Source: Clarireedia homoeocarpa (taxonomy: Eukaryota; Ascomycota; Leotiomycetes; Helotiales; Rutstroemiaceae). Taken from it: a stretch of 64,000 nt of DNA. The position numbers were made by a program, and so were the translations under genes. This document shows positions 12,120 to 22,786 of this stretch, in pieces; position 1 is the stretch's first letter; every line of letters begins with the position of its first letter. The DNA lies in assembly GCA_001465935.1 (NCBI GenBank), contig LNKV01000006.1, forward strand, positions 496,001 to 560,000. Direction: 5' to 3'. Below the pieces are notes generated by a model that was not told the origin of the DNA, did no database searches, and was given only the letters and a program-made list of their open reading frames with translations.

Positions 12120-12793
12120 ATGTCTGACAAGAACACTTCCACTCTCCAATCATACATTGATTCTGCCTCTGGCGCAGCTCAATCCGTGATTGGTAGCATT
12201 ACGGGTAACACTGCTGATAAGGTAAGAATCTCCATCATTTCACTTTTACCTCGTTATCCACCCAACCCCCAAATCAACCAGACTTCTGAAGTTAATTGAT
12301 TGCTAACCCATCCCACAGCAAGCCGCCCAGGAAAAACACGACAAAGCCCAACTGGAGCACGACGCCTCCCACGCCGGCACCACCATCGCCGGGCACAGCA
12401 TCTCAACCTCCGGTGTCGCACCTAACGACCCTCAACGTCAAGAAGGTATTTAGTTTCCCCTCCATTCCCTTGCCGAATCCAACCCCATACTAACCCCTCT
12501 CAACAGGAGCCTATAACCAAACCATCGGTAGCGGCAAAGAATTCCTGGGTTCGCTCACGGGATCTGAATCTCTGAAGCGCGAGGGCCACGAGCAGAACAT
12601 GGCAGGAAAGGGTCAGGAGGCTCAGGGACAGCTGAACGATCTGGGGACTGGCGTGAAGGAGCGCTTGGCGGGAACCGTGGGAGGTGCGGTTGCGGGGGCG
12701 ACGGGCGATAGGGCTAAGGAAGAGGAGTATAGGGAACGTCATGATGTTGGGAAGACATTGCAGAGGGGGGTGGAAGGGGAGTTGAGTAAGTAG
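12120..12793 (+). CDS. CsbD-like / Hmp1-type stress protein
   Basis: Three exons: 12120-12221, 12319-12445 and 12507-12793, 171 aa. The protein is small, very hydrophilic, and rich in Gly, Ala, Gln, Glu and Lys. The block AGKGQEAQGQLNDLGTGVKE with its following Gly-Ala-rich helix matches CsbD-like proteins, which include the fungal mismatch/cruciform DNA-binding protein Hmp1. Such proteins are abundant under stress and in spores. There is no signal peptide or membrane segment. The N-terminal part (SYIDSASGAAQSVIGSITGN) is an amphipathic 11-mer-like helix of the kind seen in LEA-type proteins. Promoter features (TATA box, CRE-like element) point to strong regulated expression. A role in DNA binding is known for Hmp1 only and is carried over by similarity. 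Confidence 0.85.
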
Positions 12794-13530
12794 ATGGATA
12801 GGGTCTGGGGATGGATTATGAGGAAAGGAGGGAGTAATATGATGTGACATTGATACCCAATGGGTGGAGGACGCGAATGGCAATTACTATAATCTCGGTT
12901 GGTAGTCAGAAAAGGTTTAGAGGCGCTATGAGCGAGATTTTACGAATGAATGAGTAGATGAATGCATGGATTTAACATACATGATCTTCCGTTTTGGAAT
13001 TCCATCCTCCGACTAGTGACAAACAAACCTACAAACAAAACTCGTAGTTGAAGCCCCTCCACTCCGTCGCCCCCCTAAACTAACTCTAGAAAAATCGTAA
13101 TCGGTGACTATTTGACCCCTCCCACCTCCGCTTCTTCCCATCTCCCTCTCCCTATCCTCCGCTTCCATCTCGACCAACGCCGCCCCCTTTCACACTAACC
13201 CCTAGATTTTTTTTACATCTTTAATTCATCCCCGTCAAGCAATTTAATCTATCTTTCTCCTCCCTAAGGTACAATATCTCCTCCAACACTATTCATTCCG
13301 TGTCTCCGCGCCTCTCCCCCCTCTCCCCGCCTCTCCTCCCCACCCTAACATATCTCTACTTACTGATCTAATCACCAATCAATCAATCTGTCCATCGACC
13401 GAACTTTACACAGCTACATCATACACACATATAGTTTGATGAAGGACAAATCCATCCATCCATATACTTGATCGAATTTTAATCGGCAACCCCACTATAC
13501 CCTAGCCTATTCCGCCAACTAATTACCCCT

Positions 13531-13547
13531 ATACATACATACATACA

Positions 13548-13577
<30 letters not shown>
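13531..13577. repeat. (ACAT)n microsatellite
   Basis: About eleven copies of the tetranucleotide ACAT, uninterrupted. Confidence 0.95.
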
Positions 13578-13579
<2 letters not shown>

Positions 13580-13780
13580 CCTGCAACAAACCCAACACAA
13601 CACAACACAACAGCAATCTATATCCATCCATCTATCAATCAATCAACGGCAGTAATGACCGAATCCATTCAGCATCGTAGTAGTGCATGAATGAATGAAT
13701 GAATGATTTCAACAGCAAGATCTAACATAACAGCAGTTGATCCATCCCTTCATCCAACAGGTAAAAAGTAGTCCAGCAAT

Positions 13781-13781
13781 A

Positions 13782-13833
<52 letters not shown>

Positions 13834-13834
13834 A
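13781..13834. repeat. (AAAG)n microsatellite
   Basis: About thirteen perfect copies of AAAG. On the minus strand this creates a false Phe/Leu/Ser repeat protein frame. Confidence 0.95.
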
Positions 13835-13854
13835 ATCCGTAGAACAGCAAAGTA

Positions 13855-13917
13855 ACCAACCAACCAACCAAATAACAAACAAACAAACAAACAAACAAAC
13901 AAACAAACAAACAAAAA
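13855..13917. repeat. (CCAA)n followed by (CAAA)n microsatellites
   Basis: A few CCAA units run into about ten copies of CAAA and a short poly-A. Three tetranucleotide arrays thus lie within 400 bp. Confidence 0.93.
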
Positions 13918-16187
13918 AAGAGAATTAGCCAACAGAATTATAACCAACCAGACAACCAGACAAGACAAGACAAGACGAGCATATCCCACTCTCCATCTCC
14001 ATCTCATTCCATTCGAGTAGATGATCCCCCTCCGCCCCCCCGCCCCCCCAAAAAAAACTACTTGAAAAAACCGTAAATCAACATAGCCATGAGAAATTCG
14101 ATTGCCTTTCATCATCGGATACATACCCCGGAAATGGTGTTTGATGCCGATGTAGTTCCTTGGCTGTTGCCATGTCTCACGGCTGAGAGGGCTGCAGATT
14201 CCGTAAAAAAGGTAATACATAGGCTTCACTTTCTTGGTTGGTTGTACGAGGATGGAGATGGGAAAAGTACTGTGTGGCTTGAAGATCCGCATGGAAATTG
14301 TGGCTAAAGCCTTTCAATGAGTCAATTCTGAGCTCGCTGTTCTTCTTTGGCAATCACTAGGTATATCCGATGCTCTCACATTGAAGTGGTACAACGAACA
14401 GACCTGAGAGAAACCGCGGAAGTTGGATTTGCTCCCTCCCTCTTCATCTCAACTTACCAACTTTAAGACACAGTATAATGCTGTCCCTCGACATACCGCC
14501 CACATTGTTGCATATCAGTAAGTGAGGCTCAGCGGAACATTCATCAAGATCTAGATTCCTTTGGCATGTTTCAAATTAGACGGGTAGCTAACAGCTTAGT
14601 TCGTCAATCTCGGAAACACAAGACCCAAAACTATCTCTCCTTATTTAGATGAAATCAAAGAACTTCTCCGATGTGAATCCCTGTGTACATAAGAAAATGA
14701 ATGACTGAGTGACCGCGACTCGATCTTGTATACGGGTTCCCGGCATGCACCTTCCGCCGGATCACCGCAGAAGGAACGTCATTATGCTTAAGCATAGAGG
14801 AAGCGATGGAGATGAAACATTCAAGATGGTTCAACGACTAGTTATCACTTGACAATCATTCCGGGTGTATTTGACCGTGGTTATCTCTCAGCTGAAGATG
14901 ACGGAGTAGACTCCGACTTTTCTTCAAAGTGCCCCTCTAGATTACACAAGTCCTTTCGCTGTCCAAGAGGAAAATATTTGGTTTTGATATTGAGCGGCCT
15001 AAGCGAGTATAAGCTCATTATTATGTAGCCTGCCGATAAATTCGACAACATCCCGGATTAATCTCGGTACCATCCGGCACCCAGCCTCACTACGGTACGC
15101 ATGACACGGAAAAGAAAGTTGACTTCAACTCAGACCTTCGACATGATATTTTCATACGAGGGAAAGGTCATCGACGATGCATTGTTGGAGAGATGGACAA
15201 CTATTGGCCCGGATGCGTCAAGTAAGGTGCAGATGATTCCCAGTTGGGGAATAAAACCTCTGTTGACATGCCTCGGAAATGTTCTCACCTAAAAGAGCCT
15301 GGCAACCCTGGTTGATTTAATTGGACTTGCTGGAAAAGACATTGGTAGGATCTCTTGAAAAGCAGTTGTGTTACGTGTGGACGTAAGTAAACTGCCTTTT
15401 GGATTAGTAATGGTGACATTGGCTAAAAAGAAACCCTTTGGCCAACCCTTCGGCCAACCCTTTTCGCTCCGATTCGTGAGATGATAGCATATCTTTTCAG
15501 ATGATACTCTAGAAGTGTTCACTCAGAGGTGCCTTGGCATCTCAGGTATTCCGGGTATTCCAGACACTTTCTTCGTCAGCAGAGTATTTTGGTTCTGTGA
15601 GACTGACTGCCCGGGGAGTATCGCCCCCAACATTATGGCCCTCGGTTCCCCTTGCCCTTAAGTTTTTTCGTTCGTAGCGGTGTAACATTCCCATTGCATG
15701 CATGCGAAGACTGAAAGAACGGCGGCGTAGGACAGCAGTTGCGACGGTATGTAGAGTGGACTGATAGCTGGGAGGCTGGTAGATAACGTGGTCTGCTTGG
15801 GCCGGAGGAAAATTGATTGGAAGTACTGTAAGAGGAATTGTCAGTGAGCAGTGAGGATATAAAAAAGGGTCATAGAGGTAGCACATTTATGAAGAAACAA
15901 GGGTCCCTAATCGTCTGGTGGACTAGCAGTAATCATGCCATTGGTACATCTCAGCGTGTGCAGAAATTCTTTTCTGTTTTCTTTTTCCTGTTCCTTTTCC
16001 TTGTTCTTTCTGGATCTGGGGCTTGATCTGGATCTTGAACTTTGGCTGTTGCTTCGTCGAATCAGAGACTCTCGCCGGAGATGCCAAGACGGAGGCCGAA
16101 CGTAGCTCCGTCACGGGGCAACAACGATGTATGGCTAGGGTGGAGAGCGATCTGCTATGATTGGCCCATCGGCTAGCTCGCGCTAAA

Positions 16188-16195
16188 TGACGTCA
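16188..16195. promoter_or_regulatory. Perfect CRE palindrome TGACGTCA
   Basis: An exact ATF/CREB-type octamer, 1.8 kb upstream of the Ypd1 start. It is distant for a fungal promoter and may be chance. Confidence 0.3.
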
Positions 16196-17059
16196 ATCCC
16201 CTATTTTCTCGGCGCCAACGTTTGCGTCATTGAAGATCCGGTTTTTGTTCTTCGCTCAAAGGTTTTTGAAGGGTGGACGGAAAGGAAGAAGGGAAGAAGG
16301 TCACTTAATTACATGATACATGTCCAGTTTTCCCATCGAAAATGCTCTTCGTTTTCGAAGACTCTTCTGCATTCGCCAAGATTGATTCATTGATTCCTTG
16401 ATTCATTGTGCTTCGGTGGCATCAATGCTTTCTTGTCCGACTCTGCCTGGTCTGGTCACGCCAGTGTGGTCTTCCTTTGCGCGGCAATGGCCATGTGGCT
16501 CAGCATCAGTCTTTGAAGGTTTCTTCCCAATGTCCCTCGGTTCACCCACGGCGCGTCCCGAGTACAACGCATAGAATGCGATAGAAACGACCCAAGACCC
16601 GACACGACCCTGTTCCAAGGAATTTTGGCAACGAAGCCCGAGGAGCTAGACCCTTCCACCCACAGCAGCCTTCGAGATTGGCCCAGGCGCGTGAGCCCAA
16701 GCCCAAAAAGGGTCCCTACACAAGGACGGTTCCGAAGCAGCAATCCCTACACACAGACAACACATGGAGATAAATATCCGGGATTCCAATGATCCAACAC
16801 AAGTCATCATGGCCCAGCTCCAGCTCCGGATGAGGGGAGGGCAGTGTACCTTCGTACTCGGCACTTGGTCTCTCCGCCAAACTTTTCTTCTTCCTGTCAC
16901 TTGCCCTCCTTCCCTTGGCCTTCCCGTCTTTCCCGTCTTGTGCCCGCTGTTCCTTGGGGCCAGAAAAGAAACGAGATCTCTGTAGGGCGTAGTAATGAGC
17001 GAGCTTGCATCTTGTACCCGTTCTCATGGTGATGGTGTGTATGCCTGCCCCCATCTGTT

Positions 17060-17211
17060 GTTTGATGTTTGGTGTCTGATGTTTGGTGTCTGATGTTTGG
17101 TGCCTGATGTCTGATGTCGATGTCTGATGTCTGATGTCGATGTCTGATGTCTGATGTCTGATGTCTGATGTCTGATGTCTGATGTCTGATGTCTGATGTC
17201 TGATTTCTGAT
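17060..17211. repeat. TGATGTC heptamer array
   Basis: A tandem array of about twenty 7-bp units. The left side has variant units (TTTGGTGTC, TCGATGTC); the right side is nearly homogeneous TGATGTC, as expected from slippage growth toward the right end. Confidence 0.92.
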
Positions 17212-17983
17212 TTACCCTATCTGCTTCTGCAGCCGTGTGGGCGCCTCCGTAGCGGCGTTGTCTCGTGCGCCAGCAGCTGGGTATAATAGAATGCAGTATG
17301 GACCTAGGGTTGGGTGCGGTAACAGGTACAAGGTATGTAGAGGAGGGGAAGTGTTAGGTATTGATACATTGGAAAAGCGTTCCCCATTCCCCATTCTCTA
17401 CGAATGGCGATGACATATAAAGAAGGGGGCCAAAGACCCAAGGATCTTTTGTGGGCAAGAGGAATTCTTCCGAGTGATGATTACTACTCTTCTTTTTCGT
17501 CTTCTTCTTCTTCTTCAAGAATACTAGACAACAATACAACCCCGAACAATATATTCTCCCTTTTGCACAATATACGAGATAGAATCTTCTGCTTCTCTTC
17601 TAATCGCTCCTGAGTTATAGGTTGCTCGTACTTGCGCACATTACTCCCAAATCCCTCTTATGCGCCGCGTTTCTATTGCCATTTTCTATTTTCCCCCCCA
17701 CTAAGATTAGACGAAGGATAACAACCTGTATCCGTGCCCGCACCAATCCGTCCTCTATCGGCTGTCCAAACCCTGCTCCTCAACTTATTTCACAATTTGT
17801 TTTCCCCCACCATCGCGATCTGTACCCCCAGAGTGTTTTAATTTGGAGCAGCAGAGTAGCAGAGCAGCTCAACATCTCCCTTAATCCTTTCAAACAAAAG
17901 ATTGTCGTCGACCGTTTGGAACGGCAGATTTTTGTCGTTCAAACAAGGAAATCTACGAACAACCACACATCGCCCCCCCAACC

Positions 17984-18847
17984 ATGTCGTCAACCACCAA
18001 AGCCGAAACGACAACTCCCAAGGAGAAAGTTGTGGCCCCAAGTCCTCCTTCAACCGCCGCCGTCGCTGCTTCTACTTCTACGACTAAAACCCCTGCTGCT
18101 CCCGCCGCTGTTGTTGAACCGCCGCGACATGACGTTGACGAAAGAGTGAAGATTCCCTCATTTTCTTTTCTACGTGCGCACCACAGCTGCCCCTCCTTTA
18201 ACATTTTTCCTTCGCAAACCATTCCCCTCCAAAAAAAAAATCACAGGAAAACTCGCAAGAGTATTGGCTAACTCGGCGCAAAGGAGAGCGAGGAAGGGTC
18301 AGTCGGCTTACCAGACCTCGGAGACAGTATCGATTCTGTAACCTTCGAACAAATTCTGGAGATGGACGATGACGAGGATGAGAGGGAATTCAGCCGTTCT
18401 ATTGTCTTTGGTTTCTTCGAACAGGCCGAACAAACGTTTACCAAAATGGATGATGCATTGTAAGTAGGGCACGTGGGCGTGCAAATACATGATCTGGGCT
18501 TTGTGCAATGGAGCAGGGAACTACTTATTCTTATTTACGTACATGCAGGCAAAAAGAAATATGCTGACGAAGTGTCTTTGTTTACAATCTATAGGGAAGA
18601 GGAAGATCTCGCGACACTTTCTTCTCTAGGCCATTTCTTAAAGGGTTCCTCGGCAACGCTTGGTTTGACCAAGGTGAAGGATAGCTGTGAGAAGATTCAA
18701 CATTACGGACAGAAGAAGGACGAAGCTGGTATGACCGACGAACCCGATGAAAAGAAATGCCTAGATAGGATTAAGAATACGTTGGCTGCGGTGAAGGAGG
18801 AATATGACGAGGTTGAGAAAGTGTTGAAGAAGTTCTATGCTGTTTGA
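17984..18847 (+). CDS. YPD1: Histidine-containing phosphotransfer protein, Ypd1 type
   Basis: This protein relays phosphate from hybrid histidine kinases to the response regulators Ssk1 and Skn7 in osmotic and oxidative stress signalling. Three exons: 17984-18145, 18284-18459 and 18595-18847, 196 aa. The HPt core spans about residues 75-190: a helix with FEQILEMDDD, then SIVFGFFEQAEQTF, then the active-site helix HFLKGSSATLGL, where His about 126 is the phospho-acceptor followed by the required Lys and Gly. The C-terminal helices are charged. The N-terminal 54 residues are Thr/Ala/Pro-rich and disordered, an extension common in filamentous fungi. The first donor (AGA|GTGAAG) is the least certain splice; the acceptor after CTAAC is strong. 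Expected location is cytosol and nucleus. Confidence 0.9.
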
Positions 18848-19997
18848 GTGGTTAGTTTGGATCGGATTGGATTGGGGTTAGGAACTACCGACTTTTTCTT
18901 TTTTTGACACATATTCCAACCTTACGATGAAGGAAGGAAGGGAGGGAGGGAGGGAGAACAAAAGGGATGTCTCTTGTCATATCTGAGGGTTAGTTGTCTT
19001 GATGGCGATGGGCAGGAGCCGGAGAATTTATTCGTCAAGAGCCTATTGTATCGGACATCGATGGAAGGGATTTGCTTTCACGCACGCAAACGAAAGCAAG
19101 GAAGCCAATCTTTTCTGTCTTTGTTAAGATTCAAAGCTCTTCATAGTCCAGGCGTCTCGGGTCATGTTTTTGTTTTTTTGCATTCACATTTTATTTTTTA
19201 TTTTTTATTTTTTTTTTTCATCTACTGGAATAGCATGGTTTTTATTATCTGAAGGCTACTTATTTACAGTGTGCTTCTACTACCGTTCTCATGTTACCCT
19301 TTCTGTTTGCCACCAACTTGCTTACAGGTTTTTCATTGTTCTCGATGGTTATGAAGGATCTTAATGAGGTTTGGATTTCTTCTTTATGTCATGTTGGTTA
19401 GATTCGAGGTGGTGATTTTTATTTGACTTTGTTTCTTTTTTTACTTATTTTTTCTCTTTCTATTTGTTGCTTTCTCGTCTATACAGTATTATCCTTTTAT
19501 TACCTAGAGACGTAGATATGAAAAGATGATGATTATAGTGTGCAACGGAGGAGTTTAATACCAATTCTTTGATCTTCAGCTGATCGAGTTTCCAATGCGA
19601 CTATGTATGATCTTTCTTGCTGTGTAGGTGTGTATACGTAAGGGGAGGGGTTGGTTTATTTGCATCTTCTTCATAACTACACTGGGTCAATCATCTTTAA
19701 TGGAACAACATATCACTCCATGTCGCTGACCTCTACGACTGACTGCTTGTATCCTTCTATCTTGTTTCGGAGGTCTTATGTCTATACACTTTCCCTTTTA
19801 CATGAACATATCTTGCATTCTATTTCCTTTCGTACTCAATCTTCCGCCCCAATGTTTCAACCCTTCCCAAATCAACTCCTTATCTTTTAAAACTTTTTCC
19901 CTCCTCTCCTCAATTTCGAAGCCTCCCCTAATTAAATCGCCATTTTCGATTCCTCTCCTAATTCACTCACCAGCTTCCCCTTCTCGCTCCCCATCCC
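18848..19997. other. Convergent intergenic region, YPD1 and ASCC1-like
   Basis: This is 3' flank for both genes. It is T-rich, with a run of T and TTTTA units near 19170-19220. The part nearest the minus-strand gene is CT-rich and open in one frame, which is only low complexity. No gene is supported. Confidence 0.55.
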
Positions 19998-20843
19998 CTA
20001 AACCCCCACCTCCACCTCCTCCTCAACCTCATACGCCTCGTCCTCTTCTCCTCCCTCACCAATCATCTTCTTTGCACCCATCCTGCAAATCGCCACCTTC
20101 TCCACCCTCCCCTCTCTCAACCACTCAAAATTTCTATACCTCTCCAACACCGCCGTCGCATCAAATGTTATTTTCCCCTTTCTCTTCCCCCTCTCTCCCC
20201 CTCTTTCCCCTCCTCCCCTCCTATCTCTTCCTCCTTTCCCCCCCTTAACATATACCGTATTAACAACCGTCGCATGCAACACCAATCCCCTCGCTTCTGG
20301 CAGCACAAATCCCGCCGCGGTAAACGTCTCCCTCAGATTCTCACAGAACCTCATCAGCGCCCCGGAGGAGGAGCTCGGCGCAGCGTAGAGGACGGATGTA
20401 CTAGTTGGGTTATGCATTGCGTGGAGACCGCGGAGGGAGAATGTGAGGTCTGCTTTCTTCCCTGGAGCTATTATTTCTTCGTTGGAAGATTTGGAGATCA
20501 AAGAGGAGAAATCTAGACCCTTGAGAAATTCTACGGCGGCTTGAACTCGCTCTTCGCCCATCAGGCTCATGACGCCGAGGGTTAGGTGGAGGGTGCCGAG
20601 GGGACGGATGGCTTGGGCCGGGATGGCGGTGGGGGTTTCTTTCTTGTTGCTTGCCGGGTCGGTTTCTTGAGTGGGCCATCCGGTGTCTTCTTGTTCTATT
20701 GTTTGTGAAGAAGTAGATGGAGGGGCAGTGACGTCTGCTCTGAATGTTTGGAGGGCTTTTTGTAGTTGGGGACGCGATGAGGGGGTTATGAGAGGAATGC
20801 AGAGGAAGTGTGTTAGAGGAGGGCGGGGAGGTGGAGGGGGCAT
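19998..20843 (-). CDS. 2H phosphoesterase, ASCC1/AKAP7-like
   Basis: Single exon of 281 aa. Two HxT motifs define the 2',5'-RNA ligase-like (2H) fold: LHLTLGVMSL (His about 86) and LHATVVNTVYV (His about 190). The start PPLTHFLCIPLIT is the first strand of the domain. This is the domain found in the activating signal cointegrator subunit ASCC1 and in AKAP7, where it binds or cleaves RNA or cyclic-phosphate ends. There is no KH domain, which full ASCC1 has. Two low-complexity pieces are added: a Gly/Arg/Lys stretch right after the second motif (about 201-224) and a Glu/Val-rich C terminus. The ATG sits directly before a Pro run; no better upstream start is visible. Both catalytic His-Thr pairs are intact, so activity is likely, but the substrate is unknown. 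Confidence 0.86.
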   Translation of the reverse strand: MPPPPPRPPLTHFLCIPLITPSSRPQLQKALQTFRADVTAPPSTSSQTIEQEDTGWPTQETDPASNKKETPTAIPAQAIRPLGTLHLTLGVMSLMGEERVQAAVEFLKGLDFSSLISKSSNEEIIAPGKKADLTFSLRGLHAMHNPTSTSVLYAAPSSSSGALMRFCENLRETFTAAGFVLPEARGLVLHATVVNTVYVKGGKGGRDRRGGGERGGERGKRKGKITFDATAVLERYRNFEWLREGRVEKVAICRMGAKKMIGEGGEEDEAYEVEEEVEVGV

Positions 20844-21510
20844 ATCTGTGAGAGTTTTGGGGAGGGGGGGGGTTGTGGTTGGTGTCAGTAGGGGAGAGTA
20901 TGATATCGCCGACTTGGGGGTGGTGTAGGTTGGCAGCCCACCTGACTGATATTGATATTATCCAAAGAGGCAATAACAATAACAAATCAGATAATAGGCC
21001 GGTGATGTATCAATCAGTTATGCGACAGCGTGACTACCACCTGAGTACCTATTTTTAAGGAAAAGAAACGAGATGAGAGCTAGCCAAGCGTGCCAACTTA
21101 CCCCGCAATTAGATTCCGTACATTGAACATTCATTGGTGCAGGCGGTGTAGAAGGGAAGATCTTAACTCAACTCAATCTTTACCTCAAGGCTTAGGTTAC
21201 CTTGTCGGCGATCTGGAGGGGAAGGAAGCATGAGCCCAAAGAAGACTTTTAACTTTGCCCTCCCTCCCCTCCCTTCTACAGACGAAGGAAAGATCTGCTC
21301 TTACTTGGCCGCACGCACCAAGCTGAGACGCGTTATAGTATTTAGTCTGTCTGTATCTGCACAGTACTTGGTTTGTCTGTACAGTACTTGGTCTGTCTGT
21401 ACAGTACGTCTATTTCTCCTCTGCCATATATTATATACCGTCCCAATCCCTCGCTGCATCCTCTCCCACCAACCCAAGCACACAATACAACGCAATACAA
21501 CAGCAGCAAC

Positions 21511-21544
21511 AACAACACAACACAACACAACACAACACAACACA
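21511..21544. repeat. (CACAA)n repeat
   Basis: About six copies of the pentamer CACAA. Confidence 0.9.
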
Positions 21545-21743
21545 GTATCACAACCACACAGAGCACAACCGCCGATCTCCCGCCCAAAACCACCTATATT
21601 GCAGCACAGCAAGCACACTACTACCCCTCCATCTCACTTCACCTCACCTCACCTAACCTTACATACATACAAGTACATATATACTATGGTACGTACATAC
21701 TGTATATACATACATACATACATACATACTCTGGTACATACAT

Positions 21744-21826
21744 ACATACAAGTACATACATCCATATATCCATACATCCACACATACAAGTACATACATC
21801 CATATATCCATACATCCACACATACA
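21744..21826. repeat. 38-bp tandem duplication in ACAT-rich DNA
   Basis: Two exact copies of a 38-bp unit, each containing CAAGTACATACATCCATA, embedded in an ACAT microsatellite. A third partial copy of 7 bp follows. Confidence 0.9.
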
Positions 21827-22202
21827 TACATACAGTACCAAACACCCACCTGGACTTACCGCCCAACCCGCCAACCCCAACGGCGAACCCGCCAACCCCC
21901 AACTTTCCCAAGGAGCCCCGCCCCTTCCCCCCCCCTAAGAAAATTCCAGGCAGCAGTTTAGGAACTGCATCTATCCCCTCCGCATCCACCCACCCATCCA
22001 TCCACCCACACACACAACACAAGACAAACATATCAATCACCAAGAAAAATCAAAAATCAACAATCACAAATCACACATAACTTACTGCGTACACATACAT
22101 ACACATGCGTACATCAGAAAAAGTTATTTCCGTTAGGGCAAAGTACAATATCGGTGATTCCGTTTCTCTTGTCCTTCTTCTTTTGTTTTCTCTTATTTGA
22201 TT

Positions 22203-22265
22203 TCCATCTCCATCTCCATCCATCTCCATCTCCATCTCCATCTCTCCTTCTCCTTCTCCTTCTCG
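22203..22265. repeat. (TCCATC)n and (TCCTTC)n repeats
   Basis: Pyrimidine-rich hexamers in the promoter region of the coiled-coil gene. Confidence 0.85.
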
Positions 22266-22786
22266 TTTCTGCCCAAATGGAAAAGAAAACATAGTTGATG
22301 TTTTCTTTTCCCAACCCAACAACTCACCAGTTGCACCACTGTTTCGGTCCCTTCCTCGTTGATTAGTCGCCCCGCCCGATCAAGCAGGCCTATGTCCGTC
22401 TCACTTGCTGCTGTAATCCCAATCCCCCCCCCCCCCCCCCCCCCCAACCATTAACCCGGAACCCGAAAAGCTCAAGCTTCCCCGTTTACAGCTACCAGCA
22501 AGCAAGCTCCAAGCTACGCTGATGTACATGTGGATGTGGCTTAACGGTGCATTCAATTTCTTTACGGCGCATACAGAATCTTCACCTTCTTGAATCCTGC
22601 TGGCCTATTCAAATTCAAATTCAAATTCAAATTCGCACTCACATTCGCAAGAAAACTCATCATTTCACAGAGGATAACACCGCCAGCCGCAGTCGGCTAG
22701 CTGCAACAGGGGCCAATACCAAGAACAAAAACAAACGGGAATCCAAAAGGAAGGCCCGCGGTGAAATGAAGGAGAACCGCAAAAAG

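Larger units (their letters stand above)
12794..17983. other. 5.2 kb repeat-rich spacer
   Basis: No gene with recognisable domains is supported. Between 13500 and 13930 several different tetranucleotide microsatellites follow each other, with poly-C/A near 14030-14060. From 14300 to 16700 the sequence is mixed and short frames are broken by stops. A perfect CRE (TGACGTCA, 16188-16195) and the TGATGTC heptamer array (17060-17211) lie further on. The last 550 bp is CT-rich and is probably promoter and leader of the Ypd1 gene, with a TATA-like CATATAAAG near 17413. Confidence 0.55.
20844..22786. other. Divergent 1.9 kb region rich in simple repeats
   Basis: This is promoter space between the ASCC1-like gene and the coiled-coil gene. 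It holds CACAA repeats (about 21511-21544), ACAT-rich DNA with a 38-bp tandem duplication (21744-21826), TCCATC/TCCTTC repeats (about 22203-22265), a long C run (about 22426-22445) and TTCAAA repeats (about 22608-22634). Frames through these repeats (Ile/Gln, Tyr/Ile/His) are artefacts. Confidence 0.6.

Noticed and set aside
13750..14292. 180-codon minus-strand frame
   Set aside because: Half of it is the translation of microsatellites (FLSF and FVCLFVCL repeats).
21230..22080. 243- and 235-codon frames in the ACAT region
   Set aside because: Tyr/Ile/His/Thr repeats from simple-sequence DNA.
22547..22786. In-frame upstream extension of the coiled-coil gene
   Set aside because: Would translate a TTCAAA microsatellite into IQIQIQ. 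The ATG at 22787 is more plausible.
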